Shown here: piece by piece, positions 12,576-24,502 of the stretch
How the letters are laid out: each line of letters starts with the position of its first letter
Numbering within the stretch: position 1 is the stretch's first letter
Origin: Lichenostomus cassidix
Lineage: Eukaryota > Chordata > Aves > Passeriformes > Meliphagidae
Direction of reading: 5' to 3'
DNA length: 64,000 nt
NCBI GenBank assembly: GCA_008360975.2
Contig: CM039182.1
Coordinates: 81,313,405-81,377,404, forward strand
Notes under the pieces: generated by a model
Databases searched by the model: none
Told to the model about the DNA's origin: nothing
Seen by the model: only the letters and a program-made list of their open reading frames with translations
Made by a program: the position numbers and the translations under genes

Positions 12576-13060
12576 CAGGGGTATCAGCACACTTATAAAC
12601 CCCAGCAGCCCTCACCAGCCTCATCTGGGGCTTCTACTGACATCCCCAGGCCTGGGAGCTCTACACAAGCACAGCCTGGGGCCTTTAGCTCCTGCCTGTG
12701 CCATGCTGAAGGAATGCTGGTCTCCAATTAAGTTACGCCTGACCGCAGACACCCTGGAGCTGTGGACTGAGCTGACCTCAGCCCTGTCACTGCCTTGTCA
12801 CTGTGGATGTGCCCAGAAATTGCCAGATGTGATCCTGACCTATGGATGGGCTTTCTGGCTTGATCTTGCTCCTGTCTCCTTGCCACGATTTTGCCTTACG
12901 GTCTTGTCTCTTGGTTGAACCTGGTTATGATCTCTGGGCTTGCCTTGCTCAGGTGCTGTGGCGCTGGGATTGGGGCAGTGAGACCCTCGCTCTGTCACCC
13001 TGTCTCTTACCTGCTTCCTTGCAAAGAGCTCTGAAAAGAAATGCCATTCCATTCAGTCAA
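12576..13060. other. GC-rich block of unknown origin, possibly part of a composite repeat
   Basis: This block is markedly richer in G and C than its surroundings. It opens with an acttataaaccccagcagcc motif that looks like a TATA box, then has a run of CTG/CAG-rich and CCT-rich sequence including caagcacagcctggggcc and aggtgctgtggcgctgggattgg. Overlapping open frames on both strands (12703-12918, 12842-13075, 12840-13052) are probably a by-product of the composition. Candidate explanations are an ERV or LTR fragment, or a piece of an unrecognised repeat joined to the CR1 copy. I recognise no protein. Confidence 0.4.
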
Positions 13061-16000
13061 TTTGCACTGAAATAATATGATTCACCCAAGAACTTCAGTT
13101 CACTGCCTTCAGTATTTTCAAGCAATTTCACTGGATTCAGGTACTGAAAACATAATAAGTGCTTTATAAACAAGCAATGACAGGGAAGATTGAATTCATG
13201 AGATATATTTCTGTTTGCTACACATTAAAATAGCACACTAAGGCAGGAAGAGGACATAAAAGTCAATGCTATCTAGTCACTTTCCATAGTGTAAATCTAT
13301 CAGCAGGAACATTCTGGTCAATTAACACATCAAATTTCATCCATGTTTCATCAAAGTATCTCCTATTTACAGAATAAAAGTCCATTGAAGCATTTATGGT
13401 TTTTAAAAACATAATTTCCAGTCACTGTAATTACACACCAGGAACGTTTCACATGGATTAATGCTGAAGAGCTGCATCTATATCATCATTTCTACAACTC
13501 TTCAACATCTCCAAACTTGGGCTTCAATCACTGCTTTCATATATGCTTTTATGAATAACAAGTTATATCTGTGCATCAGCTTGCAGAATAAATTATTTTG
13601 CTATACTAAAATATAAACATAACTATCAGCTTTAGCATACACAGGTAAAACAGTTTTCATTGTAAACCCATATATTGGTGAAAATCCAAAAGTTCATTAA
13701 CTGCCACATGAGGTACTACTAAGTTCATCTTCTAACCTGCACAGATGATATAATATTGAGAACTTCAGCAAAGTGCAGTTTCGATATTTATCAGTGGTAA
13801 CGACTAGGAAAGCTGATTTTTTTCACTTTCAGACTTACTTCACAAAGAAGGCAAAATTACAAAATGTGTGAACTTTTTAAGTGATATAAAATGATACAGT
13901 CATCAAATCTTTCACAAATTTCTAAATAACTTATGGTATGTTTGCAAACAATGGAGGTAATGCTATTATACATAAAAATACATTTAGAATTTAGAATGCT
14001 ACATTTAGCTTGAAAAAACAAATGACCTATTTAATATCAGAAAAGATAAAATTCTAAAACTACCAAAAATACCTATCTAATATATCTACAGCCATCTAAT
14101 CCTAAATATCTTTTAATGATCAAACAGTTAACACTGCTGTGAAAAAACCCTACAATACTAAGAAGCAACTCACATATAAAGTAGTAATTGATGAATAATG
14201 GTTGTTTCATCTTAATCAAAACACAACCAGCTTAAAAAAGCACTATTTTATTAGTTTGGTAAAAGCTTAAACAAAACATCATTTTAGCAAACACCGAGCT
14301 GCACTGCCATATACTAACAGGCAAACACTGCAAATCAGTTACCCAGCCTGCAACTAATGAGCATGACTGACATGTCAGAGACACTGGTGTATTACAAATT
14401 GTACCACACATCCTTTAAAGGTGGATCTATATGGCAGACAGCTAACCACAAAACTGCAAGACCAAAACCCAAAACCCCAAAGTTTAAAGCCTCAGGGAAT
14501 AAATTTCTTTGACCAAGGACAAAAAACTCAACAGCAAAGCAGTGGTTGTTTATCACTGCCAGCGCACTACAGCATTAAGTGTCCCAGCAAACCTTCCCAA
14601 ATTAAATCACCTGCTCCAGCACAGATAACTCTCAATCCTATTACCACTTTCCTTAACTCTGTCAGATGTTCCTTGTGATGTCACAGAAAACATGCTGTGA
14701 TGCTGTTATCCTCTCTCAGACAGAGCTATAGCTGCACACCATGGTCAGATAATTCCATTTTGAGGTAAACCACTGAAGCGTACAAAACTGTCTTAGAGAA
14801 GAGTTACTTCAGGATCATGAGTGTAGTTTCCCTGAATCCCATTTCTGCCACACTGAAAACTACCAAGGCTTGGCAGTGCTTGATGTAGCTCACAGCACTG
14901 AACCAAATACATCGCTTTTACAAAGCTCAGATTGACCATACCTCAAGTATTACACACAGTAGTGGTCTGCTCCTTTCAAAAGGAGTGGAACAAGATAAAA
15001 AACATGTGGAAAAAGGAGAGTATTGTCCTTAATGCTCTCCTTCAGCTGGAGCAAGCTGTCCCAACAGTGAGCAGGGAGGGTGTTTCACCCAGCTGCCTAC
15101 AGGCTGAAGGCAACCTGCAGTACCTTCAACCAAAGAACTACAGATGCAGCCTCACATGCACATGTAGGTGCAGCAGCAGTGAGGATACAATAATGTACCC
15201 TGCCAGTCTAAGGAAAATGTCCTCATTCAGTGGATCAGCCACTTTCTACTGAAATACAGCTGCACAACTGGCACTCTTTCAGATTTGTGCCACATGCTGC
15301 CAAAACTGTGCTGAGCACCAAGAGAAATTCAAAACCTGTATTGACTTTCTGTATTGTCTGTATTTTCATTCCTCTTACCCACCAAAAGTAAGAGGTAGAT
15401 GCAGTGGTTCTGCATCATGCATGCTAGGAATGTAAGTAAGTCAAATGCTACAAAGGCAAATGTTTTCTCCTGGGATTTCCTGTATTTAAAGCTCAAAAGC
15501 ATCTTTAATAGAGTAATGCAAAATGCTACAAAATGCTAAAAAGTTACTTTTGCCTCGTTTTCAATACCTAGAAGTTCATAATCTTGTTAAGGGTTATCTA
15601 TAAATCTTTTTTTTTCTTAGATAAAAATAGTAATTTTTGTCTGCTAAATGAATGTAGAACTGTGGCAGTAAAACACATTTCAAGTACATATAGACATCAT
15701 GGAGTCGCTTCCACCCTGCAGATTGCTTCAACTTTGTGTCACCTCCCCACCCCAAAAAAATTATTTACTAGACTTTGGAAAGTAAGTCTGGAGTAAAATT
15801 CTCTTTGTTTACATGCAGTATCAAAGTTGCACTGCTATTAAATGAAGTATCTCTATGTTTTGCTTTCTTTACAGATAATCCAGGCAATCAACAGGTAAAA
15901 ATAAGGGATGTTAGGCAGGTTTTACAGAGAGCTATTAGACTAGGTGGGTTCCAAGAGCAGTTTTAGCACATTAGAAGCATGGAAATGACACTGTCTGGTG

Positions 16001-17335
16001 TTTGTGATTGGCACACACCTACTAAATATCAGATGAGAGGCGACCAAAATCCATTCAGATTTCAAAAATCAATAATCAAACTTAACTGAAAAGACAGTAA
16101 GTGTTTCCATGCTTTTAAATACTGTAAGTTTTACCAGGACTTTTCAACATTTTTTGCTAGTGAATAATTGTTATATGTGTTCAATAAATGATTAAATGAA
16201 TGCCACTTAAAATAAGATTTTTTTAAACAAATACCACAATAATCAAAGAATAATCAAACACAGAGTTAGCAGGAATTAAACTACTAAGACATAAAAACAG
16301 AGTTAGAACAGTTCATTAATATATTTAATGACTATGCACTAAAAGCAAATTAAAACTTACTCTAAAAGCATCTCAAAAAAGATCTAGCTGGGTCTAGCAA
16401 ACTTTTATTCAGCAGTCTATTCTTTCATAAATTCTTTAGAGGCTTGCCTGCTATTTTATACTGCAAGTAATATTAGTCTGATATTTAAATGATTCTCTAC
16501 CAGTCTTTCAACACTAATTTACTATTTAATACAGAATTCATCACAACCAATATGCTTAGATCAGTTTGAAAATGCTCAAGGGATAAATCCAAATAACTAC
16601 CAGTAGTCAATTCCATCAAAAATTAATAATAGTAAACCACCTCACAACCCAAGAAATTATAATTTCGTATGCTAAAAAAATACAAAAATAAACAAACTAT
16701 AGCACAACAGTTGTAAATACACTGAAAATTTCTATTATGGATGAAAGAAAAAATTAATCTCCTACCCCAGCTAGAGAGTAGTATCAGATGGATACTTTGA
16801 CTGAATTACAAAGAGAATACAAAGATTACTGCCAAGTAAATATACAGAACAAAGATAGTAAATAAAAAAAAAAAAGTTGGAATTATTGATAAACTATCTC
16901 ACAGTAGAAGAAAATGTATAAAATGTTAAAATACAGAAATTATTATATTCCCTAGATTAACTTCTATATTACTCATAATTAAGAGAAATATTCAAAGCAA
17001 ATCAACTGCCTTAAAGACTCAGATTAAAACAGCATGCTGAGCAAGGTGGTTATAAAAACACCAAGAGCATCATGGACATGTCTAAGAAAATCCCTTACAG
17101 TTATAGACAAGGCTGCAACATGTATCCCACATTCTAAATATGTTCCAAGATTAATACTTTGTGGCACATAAATAATTTTTACGCTACCCACATTTGGTAT
17201 TGTCTGCTTGTTTTTGATATTTGAAATACCAAAAATATTATATCCCACTCTCCATTAAACAACCTCTCTTCTCCACAATCCTTGTTTTTCGAAGAAAATT
17301 AATGGCATGTCCACAACAGGAAAAGTAGAACAAAA
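13061..17335. other. AT-rich intronic stretch, no gene seen
   Basis: Strongly AT-rich, especially 13560-14300 and 16060-17230, with an A12 run at 16864-16875. The block at 14453-14478 resembles the array at 2631-2657. Open frames at 14421-14678 and 14932-15252 have no recognisable family. Nothing here could be called a gene. Confidence 0.55.
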
Positions 17336-17665
17336 TTAGCGAATTACAGAGCTGCCAACCATCTTGCTCTGAATCGTGTGATGCAGTGGTGCCTGCTGGC
17401 TGGCACTCCCTTCCCTGGGGATGGCAGTAGGAGAAGGTGGTGCCCCACAAGGACACTGCTTTTGCCTCTGCTGTATTCCACTCTCTTCTGTGAGCCCCAG
17501 GCAGCCTCCCAGATCCCATGCAAGAGTGGGTCCCCAGGCAAGGAAGAAATTACAGGCTGCACAAAAGAGCATGTAATACAGGAGCTGCAGGGAAAAAAAA
17601 AACCACAAAAGGGAGAGTAGGTGGAAAATGACTAAGTTTAATGTGCTGCATTTTGGATGAGACAC
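17336..17665. other. GC-richer island with overlapping open frames, unidentified
   Basis: About 17340-17560 is notably GC-richer than the flanks. It carries overlapping open frames on the minus strand (17238-17519, 17336-17665, 17344-17562) and one on the plus strand (17378-17620). None shows a motif I recognise, and several frames open at once is typical of composition-driven openness. A degraded repeat or an unannotated noncoding exon are both possible. Confidence 0.3.
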
Positions 17666-17821
17666 GCATGTTAGTGCTGTTAAAAATAAACAAACAAATT
17701 AAATACTCCAGATTTGCCTCCCATCTAGCATGTTTATGGTAGTTACAGGAACTTCTATCATATCATGGGAAATGTTTCCATAACTGAGGAAATTTAAATC
17801 ACATTTGAATAAAGATGTTTT

Positions 17822-18030
17822 GGAAACAAGTTAACTGCATGTCTTTTACTTGCCTGTGCTGTGCTCGTTTGCTAGCTTTCTGAGGAACTGCTGCAGCAGG
17901 GGACTATCAAAATAGTGTGTGACGTTAGCTGAGACATGGTGATTTGGTCTTTAATTAAGGTCAGCACGACCTAGGTCATGGCAAACATCTCCGAGCCTTA
18001 ATGATGACGGGAAAATCCATTCACAAGGTA
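17822..18030. promoter_or_regulatory. Candidate enhancer with nuclear-receptor-type half-sites and a CRE-like site
   Basis: Seen: TGACGTTA at 17920-17927 resembles a cAMP-response element. AGGTCA occurs at 17958-17963 and again at 17973-17978. The second copy lies inside the 10-bp palindrome GACCTAGGTC (17968-17977), and TTAATTAA just precedes the first. Several CpGs survive here although the intron is CpG-poor. Inferred: a regulatory element within the ADCY2 intron, possibly responsive to nuclear receptors or CREB. Short motifs arise by chance, so this rests on clustering and CpG retention only. Confidence 0.3.
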
Positions 18031-18297
18031 GAATCAAATTTCCTTTAAGTTAAAAGACACAAATCAATCTGGATTTTTAAGCACAGGTACAGCAGTGTCA
18101 AAGTGGATAAAGAAAGGCACTTTAGAAGCACTGTGATAGATGAGCAGAAACAGATTTTGCTTTTCTTCTTTCTGTGCTGCTTTCAAAGGTTGTCAAAGGC
18201 AATCACCATCAACACTAGCTGCATGGGGAGGGAGCCAAAAACCTTGATGAGAATTGTCAGGTGAGGAACAAAATATTGATCTCAGCAACACTGTGGC

Positions 18298-18345
18298 ACC
18301 AGATGATCCTTGCAGCTCCTTCTGGCTTTGTAATCTACACATTAG
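18298..18345 (+). mobile_element. 3' end of an old CR1 element
   Basis: The sequence ggcaccagatgatccttgca, then gctccttctggctttgtaatctac, follows the terminal segment of CR1 in sense orientation (the agatgatcct ... ccttctggcctt ... aatctatgattcta region). Only the last 50 bases or so are recognisable and the octamer tail has decayed, which implies great age. Confidence 0.55.
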
Positions 18346-21014
18346 TCTTTACTTCTGCTTGAACAGCACACTTTAGATCCCAAGATACCTTATGGCCCTG
18401 CCTGGACAAGTAAGGGTTATAATGATTTCTAGGCTCATGCTGAAGATACAACACACTTCACGTTCCAGGTGCAAAGTAATTAAATTCCCCACAGTGCAGG
18501 TGGAGACAAAAACCAAAATTACAGTAAAGAAACCCATTAAGTTACATTAATTTTTTGAAAACTTTAAGAAAGCACGATGATTTTTTTATGTACCATATGA
18601 ATGATCCTAAAATACATAATGATATTCATCAGATCTGTTCAGAATAGACAAGAACATGGCCAAATACAAGATGTTATTTTCCACTCCAGATTGGAGCTTT
18701 TCCTTTGCATTAATTGTCCTCATGCTACAAATGTACCCTAGGATGTTTGAGGCCAAACTGTATGACCCCACATATTAAAATCAGCATTTAACCAAGAAGG
18801 AAATGGAATTAATGGAGGCACACAGCATAAAGATGACACTTCAAAGGACTTCAAATAAATCAACAAGATTTCAAGAGACAAAGCCAGAGAGACCCAGGTC
18901 AGCTCTTCTGAATCCCAAGGCAATGTACCGTGGCACTTTGGCACTGATGAAATGTTATCACAGCTCTACCTTTGGAAAACACAGAATTTAAAAGAGTTAT
19001 GTAACTCAATATAGCTTTGGATTTATTTTCTTTTTTTATCCAGCTCAACAAACTTCATAAAAGTAGAGGAGAATTAACTTCTGCTAAATGTCTTTGAATT
19101 TGATTCTCTACAACATTATAGGGAAAGGGGTAAACAAAACCACCCAGAACAACAAAACAAGCAGAGTTGGCTGTCACAGTACAGTATTAATCATATTCTA
19201 TTTCCAAGAGCTTATATAAGAGTAACAGTGTAGGAGACTTACCACCTTTTAAAAATAAGTTACTCATTTTCCATACACACTATGGTTTAGCACTGTCTCT
19301 TACCCCAGCTTTCTCCACCACCCTAAAATGCTGCAAATGGCAGCAAAAGAAAACTGAACCTCAACAGTCTCAATCTATCTAGGAGGTATATACACGACTT
19401 TCTTGCCCAAGCCTATTCTGCCCCTCACAGAGGCAGTAATGCATTCACATGGTCTGTGATTTAAGCTATCATGATCCATTGCTCACATCATGGCAAAGTA
19501 CACAAACTTGATGAATAAACAGAATTTGTGGAAAGAAGGCTTCTGTACTTGGGTTCAGACTCGTAAAAATGTCCTGTGATATTCAGATGTGTTTAATTCC
19601 AGCTGGACTCACTGAACTGAAACGGAAGGTACTTTGACATAAATGTAATCATAAAAAACCTCACTAACCACAGCTGAAACACAACAGTATAGTCCAGAGA
19701 CTTTGATTTGTTATTCAAAAAATGTGTAGAAGAGGAGAAAAATATCTATTTATCTACATCATGTACACTATATATATAATGTTATACACATATTATAGAT
19801 GTATATTATTATATATTATTATATTATTATTACATATGTGCATATTATATATACACACATACAGGCACTAATACTGTCAAGACCTCATATAATGGAAAGC
19901 ATTTTATCACTGCTAAAATGCTGAATACCACATAACATACTGTGAACGTTCCCTGAAAAACACTGGAATTAACTCATATCCAAAATATGAACAGATCTGC
20001 AATCCTGAGTTCAAGAAAATATGAGTTTCAAGTGATGCACACTACAGTTCTACTTTGATCCATGTCTTGGATGCTTGTTAAGGGAATATTTTAATATCTG
20101 AAACATAACACTCCTTTGAGACAGTGCTTATTGCTCTTTTGTGAACTGACTTTGTCAGGATGAGGCACAACATCCATAATGCATTCTGAAAATTTTCTTA
20201 GCAGCAGCTACACAATTATCACTGTCTTCTTTTGGCATCCAGTTATGAGACAGTAACTGCATTATCATTTAGATACACAGCAGTATTAATTATTTTTAAT
20301 TAATTTCGATGTCCTTTTGGTGAATAAATGGTTTTTAAAGAGGAATAGACTCACTTAGAAAAGAAAGAAATATCAAATTTTTCCTCCTAGTCTAGGAAGG
20401 ATTCTTTGCTTCTAAGTGCAGATTTTCATTTCTCACACCCCTAGTAATATGGGTGTAGAAGCATACTTTTCTTTAATATACAGCTTCACAACTCTTAAAT
20501 TGGAATTGTTCAAAAAAAAAAAGGGTAATAATCCAATAAGCAACAGTCCTGCAGAAACAAACCTAGCTATTCAGGTTTTAGAATATTACAGTACAGTCAG
20601 TACCACTATTTTCTCCTTTAGAATTATTTTTAGTACAAGCAGACCTCAACATTTTAGCTTCTGACATGAAAAGCGAACATATTTATTTCTCTTACTTCAC
20701 CCTAATTAATGCATAACAGTTCTTTTGAACCTCCTTCACAAACTACAGAATCATGTGCATTTTGTTAAGCAAAATGTTCCAAGTTTTCCCCTCTAGATTG
20801 CATGGGTCAGGTCAGATTTTTCATTTCCTTCACTAGTATCATTTCAGCTAATTTGTGCTTGCCTTGAGCATCAGGCTAGCAAATTTTTCTCTTTACTCAG
20901 GGTCATCAGAATTTACAGTGACCTACTTCCTTACTAAACAAGCATGTTATGCAGTATTAATGGATTTTCTGTCTTATAGACTGTGCTTTCATGCTGTGTA
21001 AGAGACAACTTTCA
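18346..21014. other. Intronic stretch, no gene seen
   Basis: AT-rich intron. It contains the TA/TTA-rich low-complexity tract listed at 19768-19862. Open frames at 18738-18944, 18803-18991 and 20416-20664 are short and have no recognisable content. Confidence 0.55.
19768..19862. repeat. AT-rich low-complexity tract (TA/TAT repeats)
   Basis: Imperfect TA, TTA and ATT units run for about 95 bases, ending in a short ACACACA stretch. It has many small self-complementary stretches and is likely to be length-polymorphic. Confidence 0.85.
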
Positions 21015-21380
21015 GATCAGAGAAAGGCAATAAGGAAGATCAAAGGTATAGAATAGCTCCTAAAAAAGGAAAGATAAATAATTTTCAATTCTCCAGCCTG
21101 GGAAAGAAATTATAGGGGAGGTGTGACAGAGGTTTATAAAATCATAAATGATCTGGAAAGGGTGAACTGAACTCAACTGTTCAGTCTTTTCCAGGGTAAG
21201 AATTTGGAGGATGCAAATAGATGACAGGTTTGAAACAAGCAGAAGATGGTTCTTCTTACAACACAGGTAAGCTAATGAATTCTGTCACAAGAAGCTGTTA
21301 AACAAGATGCAGTATACTGAAGGATTAAAAAACCTCCACATAAATTAAATTTCTTAAATGCCCAGCTAGTTCAGAAAAAG
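21015..21380 (+). mobile_element. Ancient CR1/L3-like LINE fragment
   Basis: On the plus strand the segment keeps the order of the C-terminal coding and 3' region of the older amniote CR1 lineages related to L3. In order it shows aggaagatcaaaggtatagaatagctcc, then acagaggtttataaaatcataaatgatctggaaagggtgaa, then aggtttgaaacaagcagaag, then a degenerate ending. The match is diffuse and full of indels, as expected for a copy that predates the modern bird CR1 subfamilies. Confidence 0.65.
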
Positions 21381-21547
21381 AAGCAAAGACCAGGTTTTTA
21401 AGACAGAGTAAATAAGAAATGAGCAAAAATGTATTCCAAGCCAAGGTGTGAGGGAAATAGAAAGAAGACATAGATCTTGGAAGAAAACTTCCAATCATTC
21501 ACAAGGAGCAATTTGAATATGGAAAGCTAAAATAAAATGGCATGCTT

Positions 21548-21690
21548 CACAGAATCACAAAAGGGTACAGTTGGAAGGGACCACAGTGGGTCATCTGGCC
21601 CAAACTCTCTGTTTAAGCATGGTCATCCTAGAGCACATGGCAGAGGATTGTGTCCAGATGGTCTTGAATATCTCCAGACTTCTGACTTTT
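21548..21690 (-). mobile_element. CR1 LINE 3' fragment
   Basis: The sequence cacagaatcacaaaagggta, then cagttggaagggaccacagt, then gggtcatctggcccaaactc and the later gtccagatggtcttgaatatctccag block match the reverse complement of an avian CR1 3' end of the type carrying tcatctggtcca. It is truncated after about 140 bases. Confidence 0.88.
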
Positions 21691-24062
21691 GCTAGTTTAT
21701 AGTCAATGCTAACCAAAGGGTGCCACTTTCAGAGCTATCAACATGGCAGGAAATAGTCCTGGTTCTCAAGAAGGGAAGATTTTTTTTTTATTTCTGTAGT
21801 GCAAAAGAAGCCAATTTAACTGCACTCACTTCAACTGCAAAAGAGCATTGCAGACACAGAGGAGCATCACCTTGAAGCACTTAAGTCCAGCTCTTGCCCT
21901 AGCTCTTAGCTCCTCAGTTCTCTGAGGTACCCCACTCTGCTTCAGATCAAATCATCCAAACTGAGCCCATCATGCATGAGAATCTCAACACCACTACCTT
22001 CCTTGTGCTCTTTTCACAAACTAACTAACAGGAAATATAAATTTCTAATAAGAACAGAAGGAACTGTGTCAGGTATTTCAGGGATGGAAAGCACATTCAT
22101 GACTGTAAATCCCTTTTCACAATCTTTCTCAAAAATTTTAACAACCTTTCTGGCTTGACTAACATTCTGAGCCCACCTCTGCTCTGTATCCTTACATTTC
22201 TTTCAGTAGCACTGAAGAGGAAAAAAACTATGCTCTGCTACCTGAATGCTCAATGTCTCTCTAGGGACAGCATTGTCTGCTTAGGCAGTTTGCATCAGAA
22301 AAGTCTTTCCCTTCTCTCTGCACCCCCAGAGCGACTGCCTGCAGTGATCCTTCACTGTCAGCTATCATATCAGTTCAGTAATTATGGAGCAGCATTTCCA
22401 CACTTACTCTTTTCTAACTCTGATACTATCATGGTTGCCTCAAACTCTGCCACTGATCAGCAAATGTATAGTGAAAAATCAGCTACCTCATCATGCCTGC
22501 AAATCCCAGAAGGAGAGATGGAAGTTTTATATGTTCCCATGATGACCACAGCTTATGGATTCATGGCTAACCACATCCCGTGAATATGAAGGGAAGAGAT
22601 GCCCAGAGGAGAAACTGTCTCTGTGTTATGCACCGTAAAGATATTCAAGTCAAATCTTCACCAAGTTCACCAAGAAAACCACTTCCTCTACAAAAGTCAT
22701 AATGCTGTTTACAAATATATACAATGTACAAACAGGTCTGTCTCTGGTCTGGCTTAGACTCCTTGTTTCCTCCAGCAGTCAAGCCACATGTTCCTCCTCC
22801 AAGCCACTGATCCCTCCTTTTTCCCACTTTGGCTCCTCCCCTAAACGTCTCATCCATAGTCAGTTGGGTGTCCAATTTGCTCTGATTAGGTTATTTGGGT
22901 TCCTCTTTCACTGTTTCCTTGCTCCTTCATATTAGCTTTTAATTAACACTGACTTAAAAGCTGATCCAATCTAACAGTCAGTGGAGTTTAGAAAGCACAG
23001 ACAATGGATATCAGCCGAAGGCTGAGACAAGGAAAATATCCAAAATATCCAAATCCAGTGCATAGGGACACATTTTTTCCAGAGAGGATGAGCTGGTTGC
23101 AGCTGCAATGATTATCCCAGTACAAGAAGGATGAGAGTCACTGCTGGGGCTGTTCCAGCAGGGCTGAAATGGCTCTCCAGCACACCTTCTGCTGCCTGTG
23201 GTCTCCTCCTCTCAGAGGAGGGAAAGGGGCAGAGCTTTGCCACTCAAGACCCATCAGTATCAGTCTCTCATTCCAGACCTGCACCAGGCAATTCAAATGC
23301 ACAGCTGATTTTAACACTGACTCTGCTGAGGAAAAGAGAGTTGCAAAGTAGGATCTCTATTTGTACTCTGCTGTAACCTTGCAGGAGCTTAAAGGTTACT
23401 GACAAAGCCCAGGACTGACAACACAGGTAGGTCCAGGGAGGATACAGAATAGGTTTACAAAGGTTACTGCTTGCTCCCCCACTGTCCCAGGCAGGCCAGC
23501 TCGGTTTGTGTGAAACCCCAGGATTTGACTCAGGAATATTTTTAGCAAATGCAGCTCAACGGAAGCTGAAATAATGTAGTTCAGAGAAAATAACTAGATA
23601 ATGATTTCAGGGACTATGTGTGCACCATGGGCAAGAGATTCTGAAGTGATGAAGTCAATACCAGTAAGAGCAGAATGGGAATAATTTCTGCATTCATAGA
23701 TCATTGGTGCAGCACCAGTAAACTGAACTGAGGTGACAAAGTTCCAAATACCCAAGGAAAACATTTACTGTCTAAATGACTGGATAGCAGAGAAAAAAAG
23801 GTGTCATCTCCAATGACTGAACAGCAAATAACATAAAATCTTAAGAGTAAATAACAGAGAACATTATTAAAGCTGCCTTCTTACCCACCTTTCAATTGTT
23901 CACGATTCTACTCCTCCTACTCATTAGCATTCATGATTTAGTCTCCATTTTCACACAGATAATTCAGTGTTTCTTCTCTGTCCCCTCTTTTTTGCTGCAT
24001 GTTCTTTTTGATACACTGTGGTCATTTCTGCACTTTTAAGACTTTTGAATTGTTATCCTATG
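21691..24062. other. Intronic stretch, no gene seen
   Basis: Mixed composition. Two somewhat GC-richer parts (22740-22920 and 23130-23520) give short open frames on one or both strands, without recognisable protein or clear repeat identity. The plus-strand frame at 22155-22583 (142 codons) is the longest here and has no family I know. Confidence 0.5.
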
Positions 24063-24110
24063 TTTATTTTATTTAATAAAATAAAAGAAGAGGAGGGAAG
24101 AGGGAGGAGG
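24063..24110. repeat. 11-bp inverted repeat with opposed AATAAA hexamers, plus polypurine tract
   Basis: TTTATTTTATT at 24063-24073 is followed by a single T and then its exact reverse complement AATAAAATAAA at 24075-24085. This places a polyadenylation hexamer on each strand. A 28-base purine-only run follows (24083-24110, gaagaggagggaagagggaggagg at its core), which could adopt triplex structure. No gene end is evident on either side. Confidence 0.8.
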
Positions 24111-24463
24111 CAAGCCCACAGGATCTCAACCAACATGAGTGGACTTGATGTTATGCAATTAAATATGATAAATGAGTGATTGTAAATAGCCTGTTAGGGC
24201 AAAAGAACTGGGGTTGGAATGCCACCACTTCACTGCTCTTCTAGACTCAGGGGACACTGTCACTACAGCAACAGCCTCTCCGGGTGTCACACAGGGAGAA
24301 CAGCATCTCCTCTCTCCATTCCTGCCCGCTGGCCTGTGTGAATTGGCTGGAGCAGGCAGACCACCTGGGAGCATTGCTCCTTGGCACTATGGGCTGTTCC
24401 TCCCACAGGTCAAATTTTAATGACTCACTCCACAGGCCAAGCCGTGTGCAAGCATCCAAAATG

Positions 24464-24502
24464 TCTCTCTCAGAAAGAGAGTGAGTGTGTGTGTGTGTGT
24501 GT
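24464..24502 (+). repeat. Small hairpin followed by (GT)9
   Basis: CTCTCT at 24465-24470 pairs with AGAGAG at 24476-24481 across a 5-base loop. Nine perfect GT dinucleotides follow at 24485-24502. The GT tract is a usual microsatellite with Z-DNA potential. Confidence 0.85.

Noticed and set aside
17024..17248. Minus-strand frame followed by a donor-like gtaagggatttt sequence
   Set aside because: It does not encode any ADCY2 segment or other known protein, and the acceptor side is missing.
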